This document shows, in pieces, positions 52,911 to 61,739 of a DNA stretch of 61,901 bases. Below the pieces are notes generated by a model. It saw only the letters and a list, made by a program, of their open reading frames with translations, was not told the origin of the DNA and did no database searches. This DNA is from Alistipes sp. Its GTDB lineage: Bacteria; Bacteroidota; Bacteroidia; Bacteroidales; Rikenellaceae. Made by a program: the position numbers and the translations under genes. Location of the stretch: positions 1 through 61,901 of the forward strand of contig JAFLRT010000003.1 in the NCBI GenBank assembly GCA_022511295.1, given 5' to 3'. Every line of letters begins with the position of its first letter. The stretch's first letter is position 1.

Positions 52911-53451
52911 GCACCGGAGCAATCTTCTCGAGACGCTCGCGACCGCCAAGGTCGGCAAGTCCCAGCAGGAAGACGAACTCCTTGACTCTCACACTGTAAT
53001 GACGGCCGTCAATCTCGATATCGAGCTGCCCGAACGAGTGCGCGACACCCTCGGCCGTACCTCCCGTAGCCAGTACATCGTCCAAAAGCGTAACCTCGAA
53101 GACATCGCCATTGGGCTTGCCGGCGGCGATATCGCTCTTGCGATAGAACAGAGAGTCATAACCATACTCCTTGAGGACGCGAACCTCTATCAGGTCGCCG
53201 TCGTTATGCGGCAACTTGCCGCTCTTGCGCATGGGTATCACATTCTCCACAACAGAGTCGGAGACAAGCAGCGGCGCCGCAAAGAGAAAACCTCTCGCCT
53301 CGGGGGCTGCCACATTGGCGGCCGTCGTATACTTCGACAGCCGGTCGATAACCTCGCCGAAGACCTTGCGGTCCTGCAACAAAGGTATAATATCTACGAA
53401 TTTGATACCCTCCTTGGGGAAATCCTGATAGAATTTAAGCGTTTCAATCAT
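52891..53451 (-). CDS. apt: adenine phosphoribosyltransferase
   Basis: A 186-residue purine salvage enzyme that makes AMP from adenine and PRPP. MIETLKFYQDFPKEGIKFVDI opens the family, AAPEARGFLF follows, and the PRPP loop reads VTLLDDVLATGGTAEG. The length is slightly above the usual 170-180, with a C-terminal tail after LADLGGRERLEKIAPVHVL. The gene stands alone between non-coding blocks; its 3' end lies in a tandem repeat. Confidence 0.95.
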   Translation of the reverse strand: MIETLKFYQDFPKEGIKFVDIIPLLQDRKVFGEVIDRLSKYTTAANVAAPEARGFLFAAPLLVSDSVVENVIPMRKSGKLPHNDGDLIEVRVLKEYGYDSLFYRKSDIAAGKPNGDVFEVTLLDDVLATGGTAEGVAHSFGQLDIEIDGRHYSVRVKEFVFLLGLADLGGRERLEKIAPVHVLAEI

Positions 53452-53527
53452 CGTTTAACGGTTTAGAAATTACCGTGTGCGAATTTACAAAAAATAGTTA
53501 CAACTACACTATTTTCCGCTCTCTTTT

Positions 53528-53617
53528 TTTCATTTGCCGTCATCGCTATCTGTCTGTTTTTTGCCGTCGGCGTTATCCGGCTATCTGTTTTTTGCCGTCG
53601 GCGCTATCTGTCTATGG
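53528..53617 (-). repeat. three-copy tandem repeat running into the comF stop
   Basis: TTTGCCGTC blocks at 53533, 53560 and 53591, each followed by a GGCGCTATCTGTCTG-like end, mark units of 27-31 bases. The last unit contains the comF stop codon (53604-53606). Confidence 0.85.
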
Positions 53618-54341
53618 CAAATCCCGTCTGCGAGAGGGCGACGGTGGCGATGCTCAACTCAACATTATTCGCTGAGCGTATTATGGTCTCGCCGCACGAG
53701 AGTATCGTCGCACCCGTCGTAAAGACATCGTCCACAAGGAGCAGATGCCGCCCCTCCAAGCGCTCAGGATGACGCACGGCGAAGATGCCGTCTACATTAC
53801 GCAGACGCTCCAGATAGCCGTTTTGCGTCTGACTCGGGTTATTCACGCACCGCACGACGGCTCCTCGCACCACAGGCAGATGCATCTGCGATGCCACACC
53901 CTCGGCGATAAGTTCCGCCTGGTCATAGCCGCGACCGATACGTTTCAGCGGGTGCAGCGGCACGTATGTTACAGCATCCACATCGTCATACATACCCGAC
54001 AGCCGCAGTTCGCCGCCAAGCCACTCGCCAAGCATCGCGGCATAGCGCGGACGGAATCTGTATTTCATATCGTGTACGGCTCTCTGCCAGTCGCTGTCAG
54101 CCACGAACCACATAAGGGCCGCCGCATGCCTGACGGGGATGATATTGCGCAGATACTCGGCCATAGGATTTGTATCATCGGCAGCGAAGTTGGTGAGAGG
54201 TGCTTTCAGACGGCAGAAGGTGCAGACAAAATATTCGCCCTCGTGCATCATACGTCCGCAGACAGGACATGTGCGAGGAGAAAACAGGTTCACTATATCG
54301 CTCAAACCCGTCGAAAAGTGTGTCAGCAGGCGACTAAGCAT
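53604..54341 (-). CDS. comF: ComF-family phosphoribosyltransferase-like protein
   Basis: A 245-residue protein. The N-terminal zinc-ribbon CPVCGRMMHEGEYFVCTFC is followed by a phosphoribosyltransferase domain with VPLHPLKRIGRGYDQAELIAEG and the PRPP-like loop LLVDDVFTTGATILSCGE. ComF proteins act in DNA uptake in some bacteria, but the general role is unsettled. Its start codon lies in a 10-base tandem repeat at the end of priA, so the two genes are coupled. Confidence 0.9.
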   Translation of the reverse strand: MLSRLLTHFSTGLSDIVNLFSPRTCPVCGRMMHEGEYFVCTFCRLKAPLTNFAADDTNPMAEYLRNIIPVRHAAALMWFVADSDWQRAVHDMKYRFRPRYAAMLGEWLGGELRLSGMYDDVDAVTYVPLHPLKRIGRGYDQAELIAEGVASQMHLPVVRGAVVRCVNNPSQTQNGYLERLRNVDGIFAVRHPERLEGRHLLLVDDVFTTGATILSCGETIIRSANNVELSIATVALSQTGFAIDR

Positions 54342-54363
54342 GGTTAAGCATGGCTAAACATCG
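54334..54363 (-). repeat. three-copy 10-base repeat carrying stop and start codons
   Basis: Plus-strand units CTAAGCATGG, TTAAGCATGG and CTAAACATCG. On the minus strand the first two read CCATGCTTAG and CCATGCTTAA, and the third, CGATGTTTAG, holds the priA stop. One repeat ATG is the comF start (54341). Another opens a five-codon frame. Confidence 0.85.
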
Positions 54364-56564
54364 ACATTGCAGATGATTGTCATATTTCGATACTCCGCCA
54401 TGCCCGAGAAGGCGGCTATCGTCTCGCGCAGCAGTGTGCGTGCGCGTTTCATGGAGGCTCCGCTCTCGATTTTGAGCAGCACCTCGGCGGCGTGGCCGTT
54501 GCGACCCCTGTTTATGCTTACACCCGACGTGAAGACCCTTTCGGCGAAGCGTCGCCGCAGCAAAGCGGCGAAGCACTGCACGCCGGCAGCAAGCATTCGT
54601 TCATCGGCGTGGCGCAACGATATGGATATAAGGTGTGCGTATGGCGGGTAGGCATACTCGCGACGCTCGGCGAGTTGGCTCTCCGCCATAGCCGCATAGT
54701 CGCCGCGCGCAGCCTGCAACAATATCGGATGTTGCGGCTCGGAGGTCTGAACTATCACCTCGCCCTGCACCTCGCGCCGCCCTCCGCGACCCGCAAACTG
54801 CATAATGGTCTGAAAGGCGCGTTCTCCGGCACGGAAATCGGGTGCGGCAAGCAGATTGTCGGCGTTGAGTATGGCGGCGAGGGTTACGCGGTCGAAGTCA
54901 AGACCCTTGGTGATAATCTGAGTACCGACAAGTATATCGGCCTCGCCGCGAGAGAAACTCCCGAGGATATGTTTGCAGGCGCTCTCGGTGGGTGCCGTAT
55001 CGCTGTCCAGACGAAGCACCCGCGCCGACGGGAAGAGGCGCATTATCTCGCTCTCGACCTTCTCGGTGCCGAAGCCTGCCGGATGAATCGCCTTCGCTCC
55101 GCATACGGGACAAGTGTCCGGTGCCGCCTCATCGCGTCCGCAGTAGCGGCAGAAGGCTCGCGTACCGCCGCGATGCAGCGTGAGAGATACATTACAGTGC
55201 CGGCAGCGCAGGGTATGACCGCACTCCCCGCATACGGCGTAGGGTGCGAAACCCCGACGGTTCTGCAACAGCAGCACCTGCTCGCCGCGCTCGAGACGCA
55301 AGGATATAGCATCTATAAGTTCCTTGTTGAAATGCGAGTGCCGCTCGCCGCGTTTCACTGCGCGCAGCGTATCGGATATCGTTACGACGGGCGGCATGGC
55401 ACCTCCATAGCGCTCATCAAGCACCACCATACGATATTTACCCGACGATGCCCTTACATACGACTCCAACGATGGCGTGGCACTGCCCAGGAGCGCCAAG
55501 GCACCGCTCTCGCGCGCAAGCATAAGAGCCGCATCGCGTGCCTGGTAGCGCGGTGCAGGCTCCGTCTGCTTGTATCCTCCGTCGTGTTCCTCATCCACGA
55601 TAACAAGGCGCAGGTTCTTCAGCGGCAGGAAGAGCGCCGAGCGCGTACCGATAATAAACCGTCCGGCAGCACCTGCGGCAAGTTCCATATAGGTCTCCGC
55701 GCGTCTGCGGTCGGAGAGTTTGGAGTGATACTCCACAGCGCGCTCGCCGAAAAGGCTCTTGATACGCGACGTGAGTTGCGTCGTGAGGGCAATCTCCGGC
55801 ACAAGCATAAGCACATCGCCCTGCGGCAGCATCTGCGCCGCAAGATGCATATATATCTCGGTCTTGCCCGAACCCGACACGCCGTGCAGCAGCACCGCAG
55901 GAGCGCTCTCCCATCCCTCGCGAATCTCCTTCACGGCCCGCGTCTGCGATGGCGACAACTGCGGCAGGGTCGGCGAAGGTGCGGACGACAGCGCGGCGAA
56001 CTCTTTAACCTCCCGCTGCTCAACCCTTACATAACCCTTGTCCAAAAGTGCCGACAACGCCGCCGCGCCGCAACGGCTTCGCGGCACTTCGCCCTCCGCC
56101 GCAACCATATCCAGCAGCGCAGCCTGTCTGGGTGCGCGGCGGCGCAATCTATCAGCCTCCTCACCCTCGGGCATACGCGACAGCAGCACGACAGAGGTCG
56201 TGCGCGGGCGGTACTCATCACGAACAAACGCCTCGTCATCGCGCCCGCGAGGTTTCGTCATCGCAGGGAGCGCGAAACGCATAACCTCGCCCAAAGTACA
56301 CATATAGTAGTCGGAAATCCACTCCCAGAAACGCATCTGCATTGGTGTGAGGAGCGGTTTGTCATAGAGTTTGCGGCTGACGGTCTTGACACTCTTCACC
56401 TCGGGCCGCTTGTCGTGCAGACGCCATACGATACCCGTGTAGAGTGTTCTGCGACCAAACTGTACGGCTACAGCATCACCCTCTGCCAACTGCACATCGT
56501 CGGCCACGGCGAAGGTATACAACGGGCTGAACAACGGCAGAACGATATCTGCATATTGTCTCAT
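54354..56564 (-). CDS. priA: primosomal replication protein N', helicase PriA
   Basis: A 736-residue superfamily 2 helicase that restarts stalled replication forks. Walker A is LHGVSGSGKTEIYMHL, the DEEH box is in VIVDEEHDGGYKQ, and the GSATPSLESY motif follows. Eight cysteines with CGECGHTLRCRHC and CRYCGRDEAAPDTCPVCG form the two zinc sites. Later motifs VGTQIITKGLDFDRV and FQTIMQFAGRGGRR are present. It precedes comF and follows YitT by 26 bases. Confidence 0.96.
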   Translation of the reverse strand: MRQYADIVLPLFSPLYTFAVADDVQLAEGDAVAVQFGRRTLYTGIVWRLHDKRPEVKSVKTVSRKLYDKPLLTPMQMRFWEWISDYYMCTLGEVMRFALPAMTKPRGRDDEAFVRDEYRPRTTSVVLLSRMPEGEEADRLRRRAPRQAALLDMVAAEGEVPRSRCGAAALSALLDKGYVRVEQREVKEFAALSSAPSPTLPQLSPSQTRAVKEIREGWESAPAVLLHGVSGSGKTEIYMHLAAQMLPQGDVLMLVPEIALTTQLTSRIKSLFGERAVEYHSKLSDRRRAETYMELAAGAAGRFIIGTRSALFLPLKNLRLVIVDEEHDGGYKQTEPAPRYQARDAALMLARESGALALLGSATPSLESYVRASSGKYRMVVLDERYGGAMPPVVTISDTLRAVKRGERHSHFNKELIDAISLRLERGEQVLLLQNRRGFAPYAVCGECGHTLRCRHCNVSLTLHRGGTRAFCRYCGRDEAAPDTCPVCGAKAIHPAGFGTEKVESEIMRLFPSARVLRLDSDTAPTESACKHILGSFSRGEADILVGTQIITKGLDFDRVTLAAILNADNLLAAPDFRAGERAFQTIMQFAGRGGRREVQGEVIVQTSEPQHPILLQAARGDYAAMAESQLAERREYAYPPYAHLISISLRHADERMLAAGVQCFAALLRRRFAERVFTSGVSINRGRNGHAAEVLLKIESGASMKRARTLLRETIAAFSGMAEYRNMTIICNVDV

Positions 56565-56590
56565 AGATATTTAATTACCGCACGGGTACG

Positions 56591-57520
56591 TCAGACCTTG
56601 TTCAGGGCATTGAAGCCCTTGCCATAGACTCCCATAACCGAACCCACCGAGATAAAGGCATCGGGGTCTACGCTCTTGACAACCTTGAGTATCATCGAGG
56701 TGTCGCGCTTGCGGCATACAACCATAACTACCTTCGACTCACGCTTGGAATACCAGCCTTGTGCGTCGATGACCGTCGCACCGCGATTGGCCTTGTAGAG
56801 TATGGCATCGGCCATGGCCTGATAGTCGCGGCTCACGATAAATATCTGATTGGACTGGCTGTTGCCGGCCATTATGAGGTCCACCGTATAGCCGAAGACC
56901 GCCGTGAAGACAAATCCGTATATCGCACCGGCAAGAGCATCCGTGAACTCCTTGCCCGGGATAAGCAGCGACGAGGAGATAATCACAAAGTCGGATACCA
57001 TAACTATACGGCCATAACTTATGGTGTGGAACTTGTTGATTATCATCGACACTATATCCGTTCCGCCCGTCGAACCGCCCTGACGGAAAGCCATTGCGAC
57101 ACCCACACCGGCCAATATACCTCCAAGCACCACCTGAGAAATAACGTCGGGCAGGTGTACCAGATTATTGAATAGGCCCGAACTCTGCATATACGACATT
57201 ATCGCCGACAGAATCGTAATGCAGAATACCGTTTTGATACCGAAATTCCACCCGACAATGAATCCTGCGATAATAAGCAGTACAGCATTCACTATGAAGA
57301 CCAGAACTCCGATAGTCAGGTACTGCATTACTGTCCCGGGCAGTATCTGCTCGAGGCAGTGGTGCAATATAAGACATAGACCTGTCGCGCCGCCGCCGAC
57401 ACTTCCCGTCGGAAGGATGCAGGCTATCCAGCCGAAAGAGTAGAGGACCATACCCACAGTCATCAGACCGTACTCCTTAACCCCACGCAAAATGATTGAT
57501 GATATATTTCCGTTGCTCAT
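56591..57520 (-). CDS. YitT-family membrane protein with DUF2179 domain
   Basis: A 309-residue protein. Five or six membrane segments from about 15 to 210 include SFGWIACILPTGSVGGGATGL and FRQGGSTGGTDIVSMI, the YitT pattern. The C-terminal 80 residues (QIFIVSRDYQAMADAILYKANRGATVIDAQGWY is the region, around residues 225-260) form the soluble DUF2179 domain. An ATG at 57520 is preferred to a GTG two codons earlier. Substrate and direction of transport are unknown. Confidence 0.88.
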   Translation of the reverse strand: MSNGNISSIILRGVKEYGLMTVGMVLYSFGWIACILPTGSVGGGATGLCLILHHCLEQILPGTVMQYLTIGVLVFIVNAVLLIIAGFIVGWNFGIKTVFCITILSAIMSYMQSSGLFNNLVHLPDVISQVVLGGILAGVGVAMAFRQGGSTGGTDIVSMIINKFHTISYGRIVMVSDFVIISSSLLIPGKEFTDALAGAIYGFVFTAVFGYTVDLIMAGNSQSNQIFIVSRDYQAMADAILYKANRGATVIDAQGWYSKRESKVVMVVCRKRDTSMILKVVKSVDPDAFISVGSVMGVYGKGFNALNKV

Positions 57521-57538
57521 TTGCACCGTGTGTATAAC

Positions 57539-58492
57539 TTAACGTTGCAAAGATATATATTTTTCGCTTTGAAAAGCCCCTTTGTCGTGTAATCTTTTTT
57601 CAAACATCGCCCAAAGTGTCTCATTGCGCAGCAGACCCCAGTTGCGGCCGTGATGATATCGCGGCGGCGCCTCACTCGCAAAACGTTCAAGAACGATATC
57701 CGAACGCAGGCGCCTGACAATCTCTATCACAAGGTCGATATACTCCTCGGGGGTGCGGTAGGGGAAGCGCGACGGGTCGCGGTCGTACTCCGATGCCATA
57801 GCCGTACCCTTGAAGACCTGCAACTGATGAAATTTAACAGTCGTGAGAGGCAGGCTGTTGATAATATCCGTCTGCGCCACGACATCTTCGTCGCTCTCGC
57901 CCGGGAAGCCTGTTATGAAGTGCGCACCCACAGCAAGACCTCGTGCCGCCGTCATCTCCACCGCCCTGCGCGCCGCAGCGAAGTCATGACCGCGATTCAC
58001 CGAGCGCAGCACCTCGTCGCGGCACGACTCTATGCCGTACTCGACGGCGATATATTTATCGCGTGCAAGTTCTTCCAGCAGGTCGAGCCTCGTGTCATCA
58101 ATGCAGTCGGGACGTGTCCCTATCACCATTCCGCGCACCGAGGGGTGCGACAACGCCTCGATATAGCGGTCGCGAAGAACGTCTACCGGGGCATATGTAT
58201 TGGAATAGGCCTGAAAATAGACAAGGTATTCGCCTGCCGTGCGGTAGCGTCTGCGGTGAAACTCTATACCCTCGTCTATCTGTTGTGTGATGCTCTTTGA
58301 AGGTGTGCAGTACGATGGCGTAAAGGCGCCGTTGATGCAGAATGTGCAGCCGCCGGTGCTTATGGTACCGTCGCGGTTGGGACACGTGAAGCCGGCATCG
58401 ACAGACAGTTTCTGCACACGCCCTCCGAACAGGCGGCGGAAATATGCCGAGTAACTGTTATAGGGCCGTTCATCACCCCAGGGATATACCAT
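57539..58492 (-). CDS. YhcC/TIGR01212-type radical SAM protein
   Basis: A 317-residue protein. DAGFTCPNRDGTISTGGCTFC holds the family's spaced cysteines for a 4Fe-4S cluster; FQAYSNTYAP and VIGTRPDCI are typical of this subgroup. Later GIESCRDEVLRSVNRGHDF and AHFITGFPGESDEDV complete the barrel. The reaction is not established in general. The ATG at 58492 is preferred to a TTG two codons upstream. It follows the nuclease gene by nine bases in the same direction. Confidence 0.9.
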   Translation of the reverse strand: MVYPWGDERPYNSYSAYFRRLFGGRVQKLSVDAGFTCPNRDGTISTGGCTFCINGAFTPSYCTPSKSITQQIDEGIEFHRRRYRTAGEYLVYFQAYSNTYAPVDVLRDRYIEALSHPSVRGMVIGTRPDCIDDTRLDLLEELARDKYIAVEYGIESCRDEVLRSVNRGHDFAAARRAVEMTAARGLAVGAHFITGFPGESDEDVVAQTDIINSLPLTTVKFHQLQVFKGTAMASEYDRDPSRFPYRTPEEYIDLVIEIVRRLRSDIVLERFASEAPPRYHHGRNWGLLRNETLWAMFEKRLHDKGAFQSEKYISLQR

Positions 58493-58501
58493 ATACAACT
58501 A

Positions 58502-59794
58502 TCACAAACCCCACTCTCCGGCCTTGAAACTCTCCTTGGGAGCGTTGGGAACGTTGGCGAAATAGGTGAATCCCGTAAGTTTCTCCAAATCGGCTATCGA
58601 CATCATATCAGCCGAACTGACAGCCGTACCCTTGGCGCAGTTGTGGCTGCGGACAAATGCTGCACACATGAGTTCATCTTTCGAGCAGTTCATAACCGAC
58701 TTGCCCGTATTGCCCCTCTTGGTACGCAGTATGGCGTAGTAGAACATCGTGGGACACGACACGTCGCTGCGACCGCCGTAGGTTATCTTCTTGGGCGAAG
58801 CAGAGTAGCCGCGCTTGTCGGTATACGAATCGAAATAGGTCCCTATAACAACATACGTCGTATCGGCGCAAACCTTGGTATCGACCCAGTCTTCCAGTTT
58901 GTTCCATGCGCCGCCGCCGGTATTGAAAGAGTTGGTCTCCTGCGGAGCGATATTGGTATAATAGAATACCTGACGGTTGGTCGCCGAGGAGCAGGTGCGT
59001 TCGGCCGAGCCGAGCATATGACCGCGATTATAGGTGCTGTTGCCGGCCGACTTCTGCTGATACTGTATCGATGCCGGTATCTTGGGGTCAGGCCCGTAGG
59101 CATCGCTGCGGTTCGCACTTCCGTTATACATACTGTGTCGCGGGGCTGCCACCCACACGGGACAGTGATGCTCCGAACTGAAACATACCGTATAGTTGCG
59201 CGCCTTACCGCCCTGAGCATTACTCTCGTTGCCATTGCAGAGGTGATGCGCATAGTAGAGCGTGGGGTCATTGTCGTCGATGCCGTCGCCGTCGGCGTCG
59301 TACTCATTGGGCAACTCCGCCCAGCCGGTACGCCATACGCCTGCCTCGCTGTTGCCGCCCTCTCCGTCTCCATCTTCTTCGCCGTCGCCATCTTCATCTC
59401 CGTCGCCGTCTTCATCGCCATCGCCGTCGCCCGCCTCCTGACGGATTGTTACAACAGCCTTCGCGGGACCGCACACAAGGGTGATATGACCAACGCGCTC
59501 CAACGAACTTGTATTGGCCGATATATCGAAGAATACAAATCCCGTATTGGAGTCATCTATAAAATTAATCCACTCGCTGTCGCTTGAGGCTGAAGCCTTG
59601 ATATAACCGGTCGAGGAGTAGTTGTCCCCTATGGTATATGTTACCGTATAGCGAATCATCTCCCTCTCATACACATCGGCACCGTACTTGAGTTCGGTAT
59701 CGTCGACTGAGATAACGGTTACAGGTTCATCATTCCCGTTTGTGCAGGCAGCGGCCAACACAATGGTCATAACTGCCACGATAAAGCGTTTCAT
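58502..59794 (-). CDS. surface lipoprotein: BACON domain, acidic linker, DNA/RNA non-specific endonuclease
   Basis: A 430-residue protein. The signal ends LAAAC (Cys17). A BACON-like domain lies at about 25-118, ending VTIRQEAG. Residues 122-147 are a repeated GDGDED linker encoded by an 18-base DNA repeat near 59360-59425. The C-terminal nuclease domain has the active-site motif NRGH at 256-259 within STYNRGHMLGS, matching the DRGH motif of NUC1-type enzymes with N for D. Metal-dependent cleavage of DNA or RNA outside the cell is likely. Confidence 0.82.
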   Translation of the reverse strand: MKRFIVAVMTIVLAAACTNGNDEPVTVISVDDTELKYGADVYEREMIRYTVTYTIGDNYSSTGYIKASASSDSEWINFIDDSNTGFVFFDISANTSSLERVGHITLVCGPAKAVVTIRQEAGDGDGDEDGDGDEDGDGEEDGDGEGGNSEAGVWRTGWAELPNEYDADGDGIDDNDPTLYYAHHLCNGNESNAQGGKARNYTVCFSSEHHCPVWVAAPRHSMYNGSANRSDAYGPDPKIPASIQYQQKSAGNSTYNRGHMLGSAERTCSSATNRQVFYYTNIAPQETNSFNTGGGAWNKLEDWVDTKVCADTTYVVIGTYFDSYTDKRGYSASPKKITYGGRSDVSCPTMFYYAILRTKRGNTGKSVMNCSKDELMCAAFVRSHNCAKGTAVSSADMMSIADLEKLTGFTYFANVPNAPKESFKAGEWGL

Positions 59795-59819
59795 TTCGTA
59801 TATATTAAGTTTTTCGGTT

Positions 59820-59960
59820 TTTTATCAATCGGGTTTTCGGGTTTGTATACTATTAATTTTTTTGCTCTGTTAAGTCTTTGTTTTTAATCTATCGGGGTTT
59901 CGGTTTTTGCGCAGTTCTCTGTTTTGGTGTTCGGTCTTTCACTCTCGGTTTTTGCTGTCA
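59820..59960 (-). repeat. degenerate T-rich repeats leading into dtd
   Basis: TCGGTTTTT-like blocks recur at about 59812, 59848, 59910 and 59945, mixed with ATCGGG stretches. The last is inside dtd, just before its stop codon (59939-59941). The spacing is irregular, so this is weaker than the other cases. Confidence 0.4.
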
Positions 59961-60391
59961 ATCCATATCGTTACAGGTCCGTCGTTCACGAGCGACACCT
60001 GCATATCGGCACCGAAGACTCCCGTAGCGACCTCGCGCCCCGCCACCTGCCGCAGCCGTGAGACAAAACGCTCATAGAGCGGTCGGGACACCGCCTCGGG
60101 CGCCGAACGTATGTATGAGGGCCGGTTGCCCTTGCGTGTGGAGGCGTGAAGCGTGAACTGGCTCACAACCATAATCTCACCGCCCGTCTGCTGCACGTCG
60201 AGGTTCATAACACCCGCCTCGTCGGCAAATACACGCAGCGCCGCGACCTTGCGGCAGAGCCACTCTATATCCTCATCGCCGTCCGAAGCCTCTATGCCGA
60301 CGAAAATCAGCAGTCCGCTGCCGATATGCGAATATATTTCGCCGCCTATCGACACCCGAGCCTCCTTAACGCGCTGAATCAACAATCTCAT
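59939..60391 (-). CDS. dtd: D-aminoacyl-tRNA deacylase
   Basis: A 150-residue enzyme that removes D-amino acids from mischarged tRNAs. MRLLIQRVKEARVSIGGEIY is the typical start; a longer frame adds 18 residues without homology. The SQFTLHAST catalytic region and the terminal NDGPVTIWIDSK motif, with the cross-subunit GP element, are present. It follows the pseudouridine synthase gene by 23 bases. Confidence 0.95.
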   Translation of the reverse strand: MRLLIQRVKEARVSIGGEIYSHIGSGLLIFVGIEASDGDEDIEWLCRKVAALRVFADEAGVMNLDVQQTGGEIMVVSQFTLHASTRKGNRPSYIRSAPEAVSRPLYERFVSRLRQVAGREVATGVFGADMQVSLVNDGPVTIWIDSKNRE

Positions 60392-60414
60392 ATCCCGAAC
60401 ATCCGAATTATGCC

Positions 60415-61107
60415 TTACATCACCGTATCGGCAAAATAACGCCACAGATTATCGTTCTGCGGCACCGGTGCCGTAACCGTTACAGGCTCCTTGCGCACCG
60501 GATGCACGAAGGTTATGCTTCGCGAGTGCAGCGATATGCCGCCATCGTGATTCGAGCGCTTGGCTCCATACTTCAAATCGCCCTTTATAGGGCAGCCTAT
60601 CTTCGACAACTGCGCCCTTATCTGGTGATGCCGGCCCGTGAGGAGTTGCACCTCCACGAGCGAGTACCTGTCGCTGCGGCACAGCAACCCGTAGCGCAGG
60701 CGCGCCTCCTTGGCATCGCCTTTGGGTGAGGCATATACATGGCTGCGGTTGCTCTTGCCGTCGCGGCGCAGCCAGTGGCGCAACTCGCCCTCCTCGGGGC
60801 GAGGCATCTCCTCCGTGATAGCCCAGTAGCGTTTTTCAATCTCGCCCTCGCGCAGCATCTCATTGAGCCGCACAAGCGCCTTGGAGGTCTTGGCGAAGAG
60901 TACCGCACCGCTCACAGGACGGTCTATGCGGTGTACAACGCCCAGAAAAACATTACCCTCCTTGCCGTCGCGGTGTTTCAGAAAACTCTTTATATCGTTC
61001 TCAAGAGCCGGACATCCCGTAGGGTCGGGCTGCACGGCATCCCCCGCGTGTTTGTTTACGACGATAATGTGATTATCCTCGTAGAGAATATCGCTTTGCG
61101 AAAACAT
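60415..61107 (-). CDS. RluA-family pseudouridine synthase
   Basis: A 230-residue enzyme. The catalytic motif is VHRIDRPVSGAVLFAKT, with Asp in HRID; LVEVQLLTGRHHQIRAQL and CPIKGDLKYGA are the other conserved blocks. It lacks the N-terminal S4 domain, as in short RluA-type proteins. The target uridine in rRNA or tRNA cannot be decided. It lies 3 bases after cdd. Confidence 0.92.
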   Translation of the reverse strand: MFSQSDILYEDNHIIVVNKHAGDAVQPDPTGCPALENDIKSFLKHRDGKEGNVFLGVVHRIDRPVSGAVLFAKTSKALVRLNEMLREGEIEKRYWAITEEMPRPEEGELRHWLRRDGKSNRSHVYASPKGDAKEARLRYGLLCRSDRYSLVEVQLLTGRHHQIRAQLSKIGCPIKGDLKYGAKRSNHDGGISLHSRSITFVHPVRKEPVTVTAPVPQNDNLWRYFADTVM

Positions 61108-61110
61108 CTT

Positions 61111-61566
61111 CTAAAGAATAAAGGTGAAAGGAAGCAGGTCGGAGGCCTTGTAAACCACCGATGCCGTGCCGTTGCCGTACATAATAACTCTTATGGGCGC
61201 ACCCTGACGCCGCTCAACATCGACCATAACCTGACGGCAGGCGCCGCAGGGATAGCACTCGCGCTCGGAGGGCGACGAGACAATAGCCAGAGCCTCGACG
61301 GGTACTCCCGGGCGGTTGGACTGAAGATAATAGAGCAGCGACCTCTCGGCACACAGACCCGAGGGGAATACCTCGCTTTCGATATTTGCCGCGTGCAGAA
61401 TCTCACCGCCCTGCAAGCGTGCTGCAGCGCCGACCTTGAAGTGCGAATAGGGGGCAAATGAGCCTTTAAGGGCCTCGAGAGCCGCATTTACCAATTCGCG
61501 GTCGTCGGGATTCATGGCCTCGAGCGATTCATAGCAGGCGTACTCTGTCTTCAAACTCTTTTCCAT
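61111..61566 (-). CDS. cdd: cytidine deaminase
   Basis: A 151-residue homotetrameric-type enzyme converting cytidine and deoxycytidine to uridine forms. The zinc site is CAERSLLY with catalytic Glu, and PCGACRQVM with the two other cysteines. AYCPYS-like substrate-binding FAPYSHFKVGAA is present. A TATCTTTG -7 box at 61598-61591 fits its promoter; TTTTTG at 61626-61621 is 22 bases away, a little wide. Confidence 0.95.
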   Translation of the reverse strand: MEKSLKTEYACYESLEAMNPDDRELVNAALEALKGSFAPYSHFKVGAAARLQGGEILHAANIESEVFPSGLCAERSLLYYLQSNRPGVPVEALAIVSSPSERECYPCGACRQVMVDVERRQGAPIRVIMYGNGTASVVYKASDLLPFTFIL

Positions 61567-61590
61567 AGCTCTTCATTGACGAAAGACAAA

Positions 61591-61626
61591 CAAAGATAAT
61601 TATTTTTTTGGTAATAATGCCAAAAA
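61591..61626 (-). promoter_or_regulatory. probable cdd promoter
   Basis: Minus-strand TTTTTG at 61626-61621 and TATCTTTG at 61598-61591. The 22-base spacing is above the usual 19-21. Confidence 0.45.
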
Positions 61627-61684
61627 GGCGCCATTTTTAACATCATTGCCAAATTAAAAACTGCTAACCACCCCCTATTAAATA

Positions 61685-61718
61685 AAAAGGTGTTCCCCGA
61701 CCATACGGCGGGGAACAC
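61685..61718 (-). terminator. terminator after exbD
   Basis: GTGTTCCCCG pairs with CGGGGAACAC over ten bases, with a CCATACGG-containing loop; read leftwards CTTTTTATTT follows. The stem and loop resemble the terminator at 52688. Confidence 0.88.
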
Positions 61719-61739
61719 GCTCTCTATAAACAGACATTA

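Noticed and set aside
54492..56627. 711-codon plus-strand frame opposite priA
   Set aside because: Mirror of a clearly identified PriA gene; the product is Arg-rich shadow sequence.
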